Both the position numbers and the translations under genes were made by a program. A DNA stretch of 39,439 nucleotides from an uncultured Lachnospira sp. (lineage in GTDB: Bacteria; Bacillota; Clostridia; Lachnospirales; Lachnospiraceae). The notes below the pieces were generated by a model. It saw only the letters and a program-made list of their open reading frames with translations. It was not told where the DNA came from and did no database searches. Below, piece after piece: positions 8,317 through 15,759 of this stretch; the stretch's first letter is position 1; the number at the start of each line of letters is the position of its first letter. The stretch lies in NCBI GenBank assembly GCA_910589305.1, contig CAJUTV010000019.1, forward strand, positions 1-39,439, given 5' to 3'.

Positions 8317-9222
8317 TTAATCTAATTTTTTTAGCAAATCATATATTCTTTCTAATTCTTCCTGTGAATAATAGCTAATCTCTATTTTTCCTTTATTGTT
8401 ATCTTTATTTTTTATAGTAACATGTGTCGCTAATAATTTTGACATATTTTCTTCAAAATCTCTATACACAAAATCATTCTCTGGTTTCTTTAAAACTTTA
8501 TTTGGCTTTTCTAACTCTCGCATCAATTTTTCTACTTCTCGAACACTTAAATTTTCATCAAAAATTTTCTGTGCAATCATAAACTGTTTATCTTTATCTT
8601 CCACACTGATAATCGTTCTTGCATGTCCATTGCTAAGCTTTCCTTCCATTACCATCTCTTGAACACGTTTATCCAGCTTTAAAAGTCTTAATGAATTAGT
8701 AATAGTAGCTCTTGATTTTGATACTTTTTCAGCAATTTCATCTTGTTTTAATTTATAATCTTTAATCAACCTTTGATATGCTTGTGCCTCTTCAATAGGA
8801 TTAAGGTCTTCTCGCTGAATGTTCTCTATCAAAGCAATTTCCATTATTTCTTGGTCTGAATAATCCTTAATCACTACAGGAACTTCTTTTACTCCTGCTA
8901 ACTTAGCAGCTCTCCATCTTCTTTCTCCTGCTATAATTTCATAATAATCTTCTTTTTTTTGTACAAGTAATGGCTGCAAAACGCCATATTGTTTAATTGA
9001 TTCTGACAATTCAATAAGAGCATCTTCATCAAACATTTTTCGAGGCTGCTCTTTATTTGGTTCTATCTGAGATAAACGTACTTTTATTTCTGCCGGTTCT
9101 TTTACTACTATTTCTTTTACGATTACTTCGCTCTTCTCATCATCTTCTGGTATTAATGCACTAAGTCCTCTGCCTAATCCCTTACCAAGACCTTTACTAG
9201 TAGATTTCTTACTTTGAGCCAT
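8317..9222 (-). CDS. parB: Chromosome partitioning protein ParB/Spo0J
   Basis: A 301-residue CTP-dependent DNA clamp that loads at parS and organises the origin with ParA and SMC. Near the N terminus GLGKGLGRGLSALIP is the usual ParA-contacting basic and Gly-rich segment. The nuclease-fold domain has VRLSQIEPNKEQPRK, IAGERRWRAAKLAG and ENIQREDLNPIEEAQAY. The helix-turn-helix follows (KQDEIAEKVSKSRATITNSL). The C-terminal 60 residues form the dimer domain. The start is the ATG at 9222: the sequence TTGGAGGAAAAT before it, which opens a frame from 9234, is clearly its ribosome-binding site. Two perfect parS sites lie at 10264 and 11827. parA is upstream on the same strand, 154 nt away. Confidence 0.96.
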   Translation of the reverse strand: MAQSKKSTSKGLGKGLGRGLSALIPEDDEKSEVIVKEIVVKEPAEIKVRLSQIEPNKEQPRKMFDEDALIELSESIKQYGVLQPLLVQKKEDYYEIIAGERRWRAAKLAGVKEVPVVIKDYSDQEIMEIALIENIQREDLNPIEEAQAYQRLIKDYKLKQDEIAEKVSKSRATITNSLRLLKLDKRVQEMVMEGKLSNGHARTIISVEDKDKQFMIAQKIFDENLSVREVEKLMRELEKPNKVLKKPENDFVYRDFEENMSKLLATHVTIKNKDNNKGKIEISYYSQEELERIYDLLKKLD

Positions 9223-9376
9223 ATTTTCCTCCAAATATATATATATTTGTCAATGTTCATATATTATAAATATGTAATTATCGAATTAGACTTTTATGCT
9301 AATTTGCTATTTAACTCTTAAAAGTCTTTAATTTTTCAATTTATCATCAATATATACTATATATAATGTATGTCTA

Positions 9377-10138
9377 TTATTTTTTTTTCATTACTTCCTG
9401 TGCAAGCAATCTATAGCTTTCTGCACCTGATGATTTACTATCATATAAATTAATCGGTTTTCCATGACTTGGTGCTTCTGCTAATCTTATATTTCTTGGA
9501 ATAATTGTTTTATAAATATTTTGTTTAAGATTATCCTTAACATTTTCTACTACTTGTAATGATAAATTTGTTCTTGAATCAAACATCGTAAACACAACGC
9601 CTTCTAATTCCAAAGAAGGATTTAATTTTTTCTTTACAAGGTTAATTGTCTGTATCAATTGAGTTAATCCTTCCAGTGCATAATATTCGCACTGAATTGG
9701 AACAAGAACTGTATCCGATGCCGTCATTGCATTTACAGTCAACATGCTCAATGATGGCGGACAATCCAATATTATATAGTTGTAATTTTTCTTAACTTTA
9801 TCTATTGCTTTCTTTAAACAGTACTCTCTATTCTCAACATCTATTAAATCAATTTCTGCTCCTGCAAGATTAACATTTGCTGGAATCAAGTCTAAATTAT
9901 CTATCACATTTTTTCTAATGGCTTCAATAATACCAACTTCACTTAAAATAACATCATATATTGTTGTTTTTGCTTTATTCTTATCTATTCCAAAACCACT
10001 TGATGTATTTCCTTGTGGGTCTATATCAATAACTAAAACTTTTTGTCCTTCCTCTGCTAAACATGCTGAGAGATTTATAGCTGTTGTTGTTTTTCCAACA
10101 CCACCTTTTTGATTAGCTATTGCTATCGTTCTCCCCAT
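9377..10138 (-). CDS. parA: Chromosome partitioning ATPase ParA/Soj
   Basis: A 253-residue deviant-Walker ATPase that binds DNA as an ATP dimer, drives origin segregation with ParB and in related bacteria tunes DnaA. Seen: the deviant Walker A KGGVGKTT at residues 11-18 with the signature lysine, VIDIDPQGN (about 37-45), and IILDCPPSLSMLTVNA (Walker B region). The length is typical. GGGAGG sits 13 nt upstream of the ATG. A perfect parS site lies about 125 nt upstream of the start, so ParB bound there may influence parAB expression; this is inference from distance. Confidence 0.97.
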   Translation of the reverse strand: MGRTIAIANQKGGVGKTTTAINLSACLAEEGQKVLVIDIDPQGNTSSGFGIDKNKAKTTIYDVILSEVGIIEAIRKNVIDNLDLIPANVNLAGAEIDLIDVENREYCLKKAIDKVKKNYNYIILDCPPSLSMLTVNAMTASDTVLVPIQCEYYALEGLTQLIQTINLVKKKLNPSLELEGVVFTMFDSRTNLSLQVVENVKDNLKQNIYKTIIPRNIRLAEAPSHGKPINLYDSKSSGAESYRLLAQEVMKKK

Positions 10139-10263
10139 TCGCTTTTTCTACCTCCCTATATTAACTAAATTTATATACATTAAAAATTAACTGCATATAT
10201 CTAATATTTATCTGTATTATAACATCTATGAAAATATATATCCATATATTTCTTGACTTTTTA

Positions 10264-10279
10264 TGTTTCACGTGAAACA
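10264..10279. promoter_or_regulatory. parS site (ParB binding)
   Basis: TGTTTCACGTGAAACA, an exact match to the 16-bp parS palindrome of Bacillus and many other bacteria. It lies upstream of parA. Confidence 0.97.
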
Positions 10280-10367
10280 TTTTTTATTGATTTAATTTTT
10301 CATAAATCTTTAACTATCATCTACAGCATTACAGTATAGTTTTGATATTTACCCCTGACCATATACA

Positions 10368-10545
10368 AAATTATGATATTATAACCACTGCATAGCTGAG
10401 TTATTATTCTCACTATATATTAAATTATGTTATTATAACCATGCCAAAACTAAGTTATGTAAATTCACTTTGTCAACTCTTAATTTTCTACTTTGTATTA
10501 AATTATAAGTAATAGCCATAACAAAACTATAATATATATTTAACT
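10368..10545. repeat. AT-rich degenerate repeats in the parA-TraX gap
   Basis: The gap 10139-10935 has no gene. Beyond the parS site it holds three loosely similar units containing TAAATTATGTTATTATAACC or variants, at about 10368, 10421 and 10499, each followed by AACTAAGTTAT-like sequence. Spacing is irregular. The right part of the gap is the structured repeat at 10707-10852. A small open frame at 10572-10754 runs into that repeat and looks spurious. Confidence 0.4.
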
Positions 10546-10706
10546 ATATATATTTCCGCCATACAACTATATTGATAATTTTAAAAAATATGGGAGGTCT
10601 TTTTGAAATTACACTTAAAAAATTCACAAAAAAGATTATAAGAATATTATACAAATTTGTAATCACTGGTATACACTTTAACTGGTATTTAGATAATTCA
10701 CTTTTA

Positions 10707-10852
10707 GTTAAGCGGATATTCGCAATCCGCTACGCTACTTGCTCGGGTGTTTGACACCCTAACCTCATAGCTACTATCGTAACGCAAGTCCCCACCCACC
10801 CCCACTTATGCCTTTGCAGCATCGAAGTGGAGGACTTCCTTGATGCGGTTAA
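10707..10852 (-). repeat. Structured intergenic repeat, copy B
   Basis: Read on the minus strand this is nearly identical over about 140 nt to copy A at 38754-38895, making the two a long inverted pair separated by about 28 kb. Hairpins: GGGTGT/ACACCC with a 3-nt loop; AAGTCC/GGACTT enclosing CACTT/AAGTG and ATGC/GCAT; AGCGGAT/ATCCGCT near the end. It lies upstream of the TraX-like gene but in the opposite orientation to it, and follows the direction of replication on this arm. Confidence 0.8.
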
Positions 10853-10935
10853 ATTATTTATTTTTCTACAATATCTAATAAAAACATCTAAATTTTACAA
10901 TTATCTATTAAATAAAATCATTAAAAGGAGAAAAT

Positions 10936-11652
10936 ATGAATCGGAATCAATTAAAATATCTAGTTATTATAGCAATGCTAATAGACCATATTGCATGGGT
11001 TTTTATTCCAATGGCTTCTGTGCTAGGACAAATTATGCACTTTATTGGACGATTGACAGCTCCCACTATGGCATATTTTATATCTGAAGGATATTACTAT
11101 ACCCATAACATTAAAAAATATGCTCTTCGCTTAGGTGTATTTGCAATTATCTCTTGGATTCCTTTTGTATATTTTGAATTTGGAACATTGCCAATTTATT
11201 ATATTAATGGACATTTATTTATCCATTCAACAGTTGGTGTTATCTATACTCTTTTTCTAGGTCTTATGGCAATTTGGTTGTGGGATAAAGGAATATGTCC
11301 TAAATGGTGCAAGATATTAGGAATTATTGGTTTATGTATTATATCTGTTATTGGAGATTGGGCATTTTTTAATGTATTATGGTGTCTTTTCTTCTACATA
11401 TATCGAGATAAACCAAAACAAAAATGGATTGCTTACTCAATAGTTGGACTTGTATGCTGTGCCCCTATTCTTTTTACTGATATCTGGTGGACTTACTTAT
11501 TTATGACTGGAATTTTTATGGTACCTATTTTAATCCAATTTTTTTACAATGGGCAATCGGGTTCACAAAATAATATAAATAAATGGTTTTTCTATCTATT
11601 TTATCCTATCCACTTACTTATATTAGGAATATTCCAATGGATAATAATATAA
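10936..11652 (+). CDS. TraX family integral membrane protein
   Basis: A 238-residue, very hydrophobic protein with about seven or eight membrane segments. The start MNRNQLKYLVIIAMLIDHIA and the following GQIMHFIGRLTAPTMAYFIS, YYYTHNIKKYALRL are characteristic of the TraX family, whose founding member acetylates F-pilin. Chromosomal homologues are frequent in Firmicutes and may be membrane acyltransferases; the substrate here is unknown. GGAG lies five bases before the ATG. It is transcribed against the replication fork, unlike its leftward neighbours, and has no pilin or conjugation genes nearby, so a role in conjugation is unlikely. Structured repeat copy B fills its upstream region. Confidence 0.85.
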   Translation: MNRNQLKYLVIIAMLIDHIAWVFIPMASVLGQIMHFIGRLTAPTMAYFISEGYYYTHNIKKYALRLGVFAIISWIPFVYFEFGTLPIYYINGHLFIHSTVGVIYTLFLGLMAIWLWDKGICPKWCKILGIIGLCIISVIGDWAFFNVLWCLFFYIYRDKPKQKWIAYSIVGLVCCAPILFTDIWWTYLFMTGIFMVPILIQFFYNGQSGSQNNINKWFFYLFYPIHLLILGIFQWIII

Positions 11653-11826
11653 AAAATAAATCCTTTCACAAGATAAATAAGATTGAACTAGCAACTTATG
11701 CTTATATATTCGTTAGTAAAAAATTTGGTTCTTTTTGCAAAGATAGAAATTTTGACAATAAAAAATATACATACTAGATAGACTTATTTTAAACAGTGCA
11801 TAAAATTTAAAAATGTTTCGCGCCAA

Positions 11827-11842
11827 TGTTTCACGTGAAACA
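11827..11842. promoter_or_regulatory. Second parS site
   Basis: TGTTTCACGTGAAACA again, a perfect parS, about 1.5 kb from the first. It ends four bases before the stop codon of the response regulator. A partial copy, ATGTTTCGCG, lies about 14 bases upstream of it. Confidence 0.97.
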
Positions 11843-11845
11843 TTT

Positions 11846-12490
11846 TTAAATTTCTGCAATTCCATGTTTAATTGCATAAACTGCTGCTTGTGTTCTATCT
11901 GTAACTTTTATCTTCTTAAAAATATTGGAGATATGATTTTTAACAGTACGTTCACTAATTCCAAGCGCACTTGCAATTTCTTTATTCAACATACCTTTAG
12001 ACACAAACTGTAATATTTGTATTTCTCTTTTTGTTAAATCATCTACATTTTCTTTTAAAATTTCATTTTTAACCATCCTATGATTAAATTGTGGTAAAAT
12101 ATCAGGATGAATATAAATATTATCATTAAAAGCTTCTTTAATAGCATCCATAAATTCTTTAAAACTTTTATTGATATTAATATCACCGTCGCCCCCATTA
12201 TTAACAAGTTTTATCAAATAATCAATATCAACATTATACGAATACGTTAAAATCTTAATATAATTATATCTTGACTTAAAAGAAGATATAAAATGAATCA
12301 CCTTTTCTTTTGATGAAATATCTGAATTAATTAATAACATATCTGGCATATAATCCATTAACAAATGCTCGTCTATATCAATAAAATTAAAAGTTTGTAC
12401 AACTTTATATAAATCTATATGATAAAATAATGTTTTTAGTCCACTCATTATAATCTCATTCTCATCTATTAATACAATTTTCTTTTGCAT
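11846..12490 (-). CDS. LuxR/NarL-type response regulator with an altered receiver
   Basis: A 214-residue DegU-like transcription factor. The C-terminal helix-turn-helix (about 150-211) is intact: LTKREIQILQFVSKGMLNKE and LGISERTVKNHISNIFKKI. In the receiver domain the acidic pair is present (D9-E10) and a Thr is kept (ILTYS), but the segment expected to hold the phospho-acceptor, PDMLLINSDIS, has Asn55 where family members have Asp, and the lysine region reads GGDGDININKS instead of GADGYLLK. It is therefore probably not controlled by ordinary phosphorylation. GGAG precedes the ATG. The gene upstream on the same strand (12728-13513) may be a decayed DegS-like partner. Confidence 0.85.
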   Translation of the reverse strand: MQKKIVLIDENEIIMSGLKTLFYHIDLYKVVQTFNFIDIDEHLLMDYMPDMLLINSDISSKEKVIHFISSFKSRYNYIKILTYSYNVDIDYLIKLVNNGGDGDININKSFKEFMDAIKEAFNDNIYIHPDILPQFNHRMVKNEILKENVDDLTKREIQILQFVSKGMLNKEIASALGISERTVKNHISNIFKKIKVTDRTQAAVYAIKHGIAEI

Positions 12491-12638
12491 AACTTTTCTC
12501 CATAAAAACTTTATTTTAATTTTTATAATGCACCATTATATAAATTTTAACAAATTTAATATCTTGTACCATATACTTTAAACTTTTTATGTAATAATCC
12601 TCTTCTTAAATAATAAAAACAAACAATAACTCAAATAA

Positions 12639-12720
12639 ATATTTGCAGTCTGCTTTGCTACTTACTCATAAGTTCATTACTGCTTTGTAGCATTTAAACA
12701 GGCAAGTTAAAGACCTCTCT
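12639..12720 (-). repeat. Structured intergenic repeat, diverged partial copy G
   Basis: Read on the minus strand it contains AATGCTACAAAGCAGTAATG and AGTAAGTAGCAAAGCAGACT followed by GCAAATATT. These correspond to the segments CAATGCYGCAAAGG and CAAGTAGCGTAGCGGATTGC followed by GAATAT in copies A and B. It is short and degenerate. It fills much of the 237-nt gap between the two leftward genes. Confidence 0.5.
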
Positions 12721-12727
12721 AAAAAAA

Positions 12728-13513
12728 TCAAAATGGAAAATCCAACTTTATTAAAATATTATTTTCATTTTCAATTATAATCAACTTTACCTTTAAATTT
12801 AAAACATGAATTATTATTTTTAAATTATCATATTCACTACTATATAATTCTAATAAATCATCTAATATAAATACTATCATAGAAGTTAAATGATTGGTAA
12901 TTATAGAGTCTTCCCCTGAAAAAGAACTTGATATCGTATTAGAATCTGTAATATATTGGTCAATCATGGCAGAAACTAAATCAAATAATCCTTTTCGTAA
13001 AACTAATTGTTTTTGCTTTCTATGATTACCTACTACATTTGAAGATTTATCATTATTTTTTAATAATGATTTCATATTATCACACAGTTGATTTAATTCA
13101 ACGAATGCTCTGTTTGTATCTGTAGATATAAAACTTGCTATAAAAGATAACTTATTTTTAATAATATCAATCATTGAATAATCAATAATATATTTATTGC
13201 TAATCCATTCTTTTATATTATTTAATTCTTCAATTTTTTTATTATTAAAATCCAATTTATTATTTAATGCAATTAATTGTTCTTCTAGTTGTTTTTTCGT
13301 TTCAGACAATTTTGCTGATTCCAAATCATCAAAATCATTATTAAATCCTAAAAATAATTTTTCTCCTGAATTTTTGCTTAAGTTAAAATCTTTAATTCTA
13401 ATCTCAAACTGTTCAATATCTAATTTAATGGAACGAATATTGTTTAAAATTATATTTTTATTTTCAATATATCGTTTTAGTTCCATATCTAAATACCTAA
13501 CATATTCATCCAT
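12728..13513 (-). CDS. Unrecognised coiled-coil protein, possibly a decayed DegS-like sensor
   Basis: About 261 residues from the ATG at 13513, which has GAGG nine bases upstream; the frame extends to 13597 without support. There is no membrane segment. Residues 1-115 are strongly coiled-coil (for example LEEQLIALNNKLDFNNKKIE), resembling the N-terminal sensor of cytoplasmic DegS kinases. The last 100 residues have the rhythm of a DegS-type ATPase domain (LFDLVSAMIDQYITDSN, LTSMIVFILDDLLELYSS, NLKIIIHVLNLKVKLIII). However, the phospho-His motif and the N, G1 and G2 ATP-binding motifs are not there. Gene order (this gene, then a DegU-like regulator 237 nt downstream on the same strand) fits degS-degU. 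The relationship is inference; no function can be assigned directly. Confidence 0.6.
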   Translation of the reverse strand: MDEYVRYLDMELKRYIENKNIILNNIRSIKLDIEQFEIRIKDFNLSKNSGEKLFLGFNNDFDDLESAKLSETKKQLEEQLIALNNKLDFNNKKIEELNNIKEWISNKYIIDYSMIDIIKNKLSFIASFISTDTNRAFVELNQLCDNMKSLLKNNDKSSNVVGNHRKQKQLVLRKGLFDLVSAMIDQYITDSNTISSSFSGEDSIITNHLTSMIVFILDDLLELYSSEYDNLKIIIHVLNLKVKLIIIENENNILIKLDFPF

Positions 13514-13729
13514 ATCCATATACCTCAAAATAACTAAAAAGACAATTATATAATCCCTAATTGTAATTATATATGAAAGTTTAAATAATGAAAACAATAA
13601 ATTCTCTTAAAAAGCAAAAAATTTATAATAATACATCATTTTTATATAAATTCTAATTTTACACTTCATACTAGAAAAATTAGAATTTGTATATTATAAT
13701 AAATATGGTAAAGAATGATTTGTGTCTAT

Positions 13730-13817
13730 GCGTTGCTTGACACAAAAATTACAAATAACTAATAACTTTTAAGCAAAAATTCTTTGCACAAAAAGCAACG
13801 CAGAAATGGAGATTTAT
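13730..13817 (+). promoter_or_regulatory. Stem-loop leader before the alpha/beta hydrolase
   Basis: GCGTTGCTT (13730-13738) pairs perfectly with AAGCAACGC (13793-13801) around 54 nt of AT-rich sequence. The 3' arm continues as AGAAATGGAG, whose GGAG is the ribosome-binding site of the gene at 13818. The same layout, with paired base changes, precedes the rubrerythrin, gyrA, MCP and DUF4446 genes. Confidence 0.6.
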
Positions 13818-14765
13818 ATGAAAACTTTAAAAAAGTTATCTCTTACATTAGCAGCTAGTGTATCTACACTAGCCGGAATACATATGCTTAATTCATATAT
13901 TGCAAAAAATTCAATAAAAAACAACATTACAAATTTATCAAATCATTTTTATGAAACCAAATTTGGAAAAATTTCATTTTATGAAGCAGGAACAGGCACC
14001 CCTATTATACTTTTACATAATTTATCGTCCTATTCAAGTTCTTTTGAATGGAAAAAAATCATTCCAGCATTAAGCAAAACACATAAAGTTTATGCAATTG
14101 ATATGCTGGGTTGTGGTTATTCCGATAAGCCTAATATCACTTACACAACATTTATGTATGTACAAATACTTGAAAATTTTATTAACGATATTATAAAAGA
14201 AAAAACAGATATTGTGGCATCTGGATTATCTTCATCTATTGCAATTATGGCTTGTCGCTACAATCCAAACATCATCAATAATATAATACTTATCAATCCT
14301 ATTGAGGTAAAAAAAGCAACTCTAATTCCTGATAAAAACAGCATTATTAGAAAAAAAATGATTCATCTTCCAATCTTGGGAACTTTATTATATAATATAT
14401 GTACAAGCCAATATCACATCAAAAAATATCTAATGGCACATGGTAATTATACCAATTTTAAAACATTAGAATTACTTACTCAGATACGACATGAAACAGC
14501 ACATTTATCAGGATATGCTTCCAAATATATTTATATGTGCATTGATGGATACTACACTACGGCTTCTATAGATAAAGCAATTCAAAAACTAAATAATATT
14601 CATATTATTATAGGAGAACAGCTTAAAAATGCTAATGATATTATATCACAATATTGTTCAATAAATGATAATATTTCGGTTACTGCTATAAAAAATAGTG
14701 CTGTATACCCAGAAATTGAAAATTCTTTATCTGTTGTAAAAACTATAAGAAAAATTTGCAACTAA
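13818..14765 (+). CDS. Alpha/beta-hydrolase fold protein, catalytic triad incomplete
   Basis: A 315-residue protein with an N-terminal membrane or signal segment (LSLTLAASVSTLAGIHML, about 7-24), so probably anchored or exported. The fold is clear: HNLS at 67-70 (oxyanion turn), VYAIDMLGCGYSDKP at 91-105, and the nucleophile elbow GLSSS with Ser138. The expected C-terminal histidine is missing: where relatives have NSGHxPxxE this protein has NSAVYPEIE. The usual Asp after strand 6 (GExD) is also absent (GEQLKNAND). It may be a non-enzymatic relative, or the triad may be placed differently. The start at 13818 is chosen over 13806 because the latter ATG belongs to the GGAG site. It runs against the replication fork. 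Confidence 0.8.
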   Translation: MKTLKKLSLTLAASVSTLAGIHMLNSYIAKNSIKNNITNLSNHFYETKFGKISFYEAGTGTPIILLHNLSSYSSSFEWKKIIPALSKTHKVYAIDMLGCGYSDKPNITYTTFMYVQILENFINDIIKEKTDIVASGLSSSIAIMACRYNPNIINNIILINPIEVKKATLIPDKNSIIRKKMIHLPILGTLLYNICTSQYHIKKYLMAHGNYTNFKTLELLTQIRHETAHLSGYASKYIYMCIDGYYTTASIDKAIQKLNNIHIIIGEQLKNANDIISQYCSINDNISVTAIKNSAVYPEIENSLSVVKTIRKICN

Positions 14766-14887
14766 TAATCGTTAAAAATTTATTTGTAAATAGTTATGTT
14801 GTACAAACACAAAAATATTATAAAATGTAACTATTTTTTGCACTAAAAAATTCCCATAAAGATGGAGCAAAACAAGTTTATATTTGC

Positions 14888-14959
14888 GCGTTGCTTGATA
14901 CAAACTTGTAAAAACTTTTAATTTTTTGTGCATAAAGCAGCGCAGAAATGAGGAAAATA
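14888..14959 (+). promoter_or_regulatory. Stem-loop leader before rubrerythrin
   Basis: GCGTTGCTT (14888-14896) pairs with AAGCAGCGC (14935-14943); the single change relative to the leader at 13730 keeps pairing as T-G. Inside it ACAAA and TTTGT can extend the stem. The 3' arm continues AGAAATGAGG, where GAGG is the ribosome-binding site for the ATG at 14960. Confidence 0.6.
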
Positions 14960-15499
14960 ATGAAAAACAAATATGAAGGAACACAAACGGAAGAAAATTT
15001 AAAAGCAGCATTTTCTGGAGAATCAGAAGCACGTAACAAATATACATACTTTGCATCAGTAGCAAAAAAAGAAGGATATGAACAAATTTCATCTTTGTTT
15101 TTAAAAACGGCAGACAATGAAAAAGAACATGCAAAAATGTGGTTTAAAGAATTAAATGGAATTGGCAATACAAAGGAAAACCTTGAATCTGCTGCATCTG
15201 GAGAAAATTATGAGTGGACAGACATGTATGAAAATTTTGCAAAAACAGCAGAGGAAGAAGGTTTCCCGGAATTAGCACAAAAATTCCGACTGGTTGCCGC
15301 TATTGAAAAGCATCACGAAGAACGATATCGTGCGCTTCTTCATAATATTGAAATGTGTGAAGTATTTGCAAAAAGTGAAGTAAAAGTTTGGGAATGCCGC
15401 AATTGCGGACATATTGTAGTCGGTACAAATGCTCCTGAAGTTTGCCCTACTTGCAATCATCCACAAAGCTACTTTGAAGTACATGCCCAAAATTATTAA
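14960..15499 (+). CDS. rbr: Rubrerythrin
   Basis: A 179-residue cytoplasmic peroxidase that protects anaerobes from hydrogen peroxide, taking electrons through its own rubredoxin domain. The ferritin-like di-iron domain spans about 1-135, with ligands in SGESEAR (Glu21/23), EKEH (Glu54/His57), AEEEG (about 97-100) and EKHHE (Glu116/His119). The C-terminal rubredoxin domain has the iron cysteines in CRNCG (146, 149) and CPTCNHP (162, 165). The start at 14960 has GAGG six bases upstream; the earlier ATG at 14948 overlaps that site. It stands alone between the hydrolase and gyrA and is transcribed against the fork. A shared terminator separates it from gyrA. Confidence 0.97.
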   Translation: MKNKYEGTQTEENLKAAFSGESEARNKYTYFASVAKKEGYEQISSLFLKTADNEKEHAKMWFKELNGIGNTKENLESAASGENYEWTDMYENFAKTAEEEGFPELAQKFRLVAAIEKHHEERYRALLHNIEMCEVFAKSEVKVWECRNCGHIVVGTNAPEVCPTCNHPQSYFEVHAQNY

Positions 15500-15513
15500 A
15501 ATAAAATAATGGT

Positions 15514-15554
15514 CAAAGGATATTAGCAATTCGCTTTGATGCTTGCTTATAACC
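15514..15554 (-). repeat. Structured intergenic repeat, end fragment F
   Basis: On the minus strand GGTTATAAGCAAGCATCAAA, then GCGAATTGCTAATATCC, matches the last third of copies A and B (GGTT, then AAGCAAGTAGCGTAGCGGAT and TGCGAATATC). Only about 40 nt are recognisable. Confidence 0.5.
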
Positions 15555-15604
15555 TTATACTTTTTTTAATATTTTGCAACACTACTTTTTAAGAAAAAAA
15601 GAAT

Positions 15605-15701
15605 CTGGGATTGTTTAAAATACAAATTTTATATCAGATATAATATTATCTAAATAAATAATACCTATATCTAATGTTAAAATGTATTGCAACAATCCCA
15701 G
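15605..15701. terminator. Bidirectional terminator between rubrerythrin and gyrA
   Basis: CTGGGATTGTT (15605-15615) pairs perfectly with AACAATCCCAG (15691-15701). Six Ts follow on the plus strand, and a run of Ts follows on the minus strand (complement of the A-run at 15594-15600). The 75-nt loop is unusual for a terminator and itself contains AGATATA/TATATCT pairing. The two genes converge here. Confidence 0.75.
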
Positions 15702-15759
15702 TTTTTTATTATTTTAAATATATAATTTTAAGTCAATCAACCTTTTTTCACATATTTTC

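Noticed and set aside
10572..10754. Small rightward frame before the TraX gene
   Set aside because: Its second half is encoded by the structured repeat read backwards and no good ribosome-binding site precedes it.
10707..10852. Insertion sequence or group II intron as the source of the structured repeat
   Set aside because: At about 145 nt it has no coding capacity, no clear terminal target duplications, and I see no intron domain V-like signature; a non-autonomous element remains possible and is given as a finding.
11583..11777. Small rightward frame overlapping the TraX 3' end
   Set aside because: Lies mostly in another frame of TraX and then in AT-rich spacer; no start signal.
14772..15168. 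Leftward frames across the rubrerythrin gene
   Set aside because: They are shadows of the rubrerythrin coding sequence and its leader.
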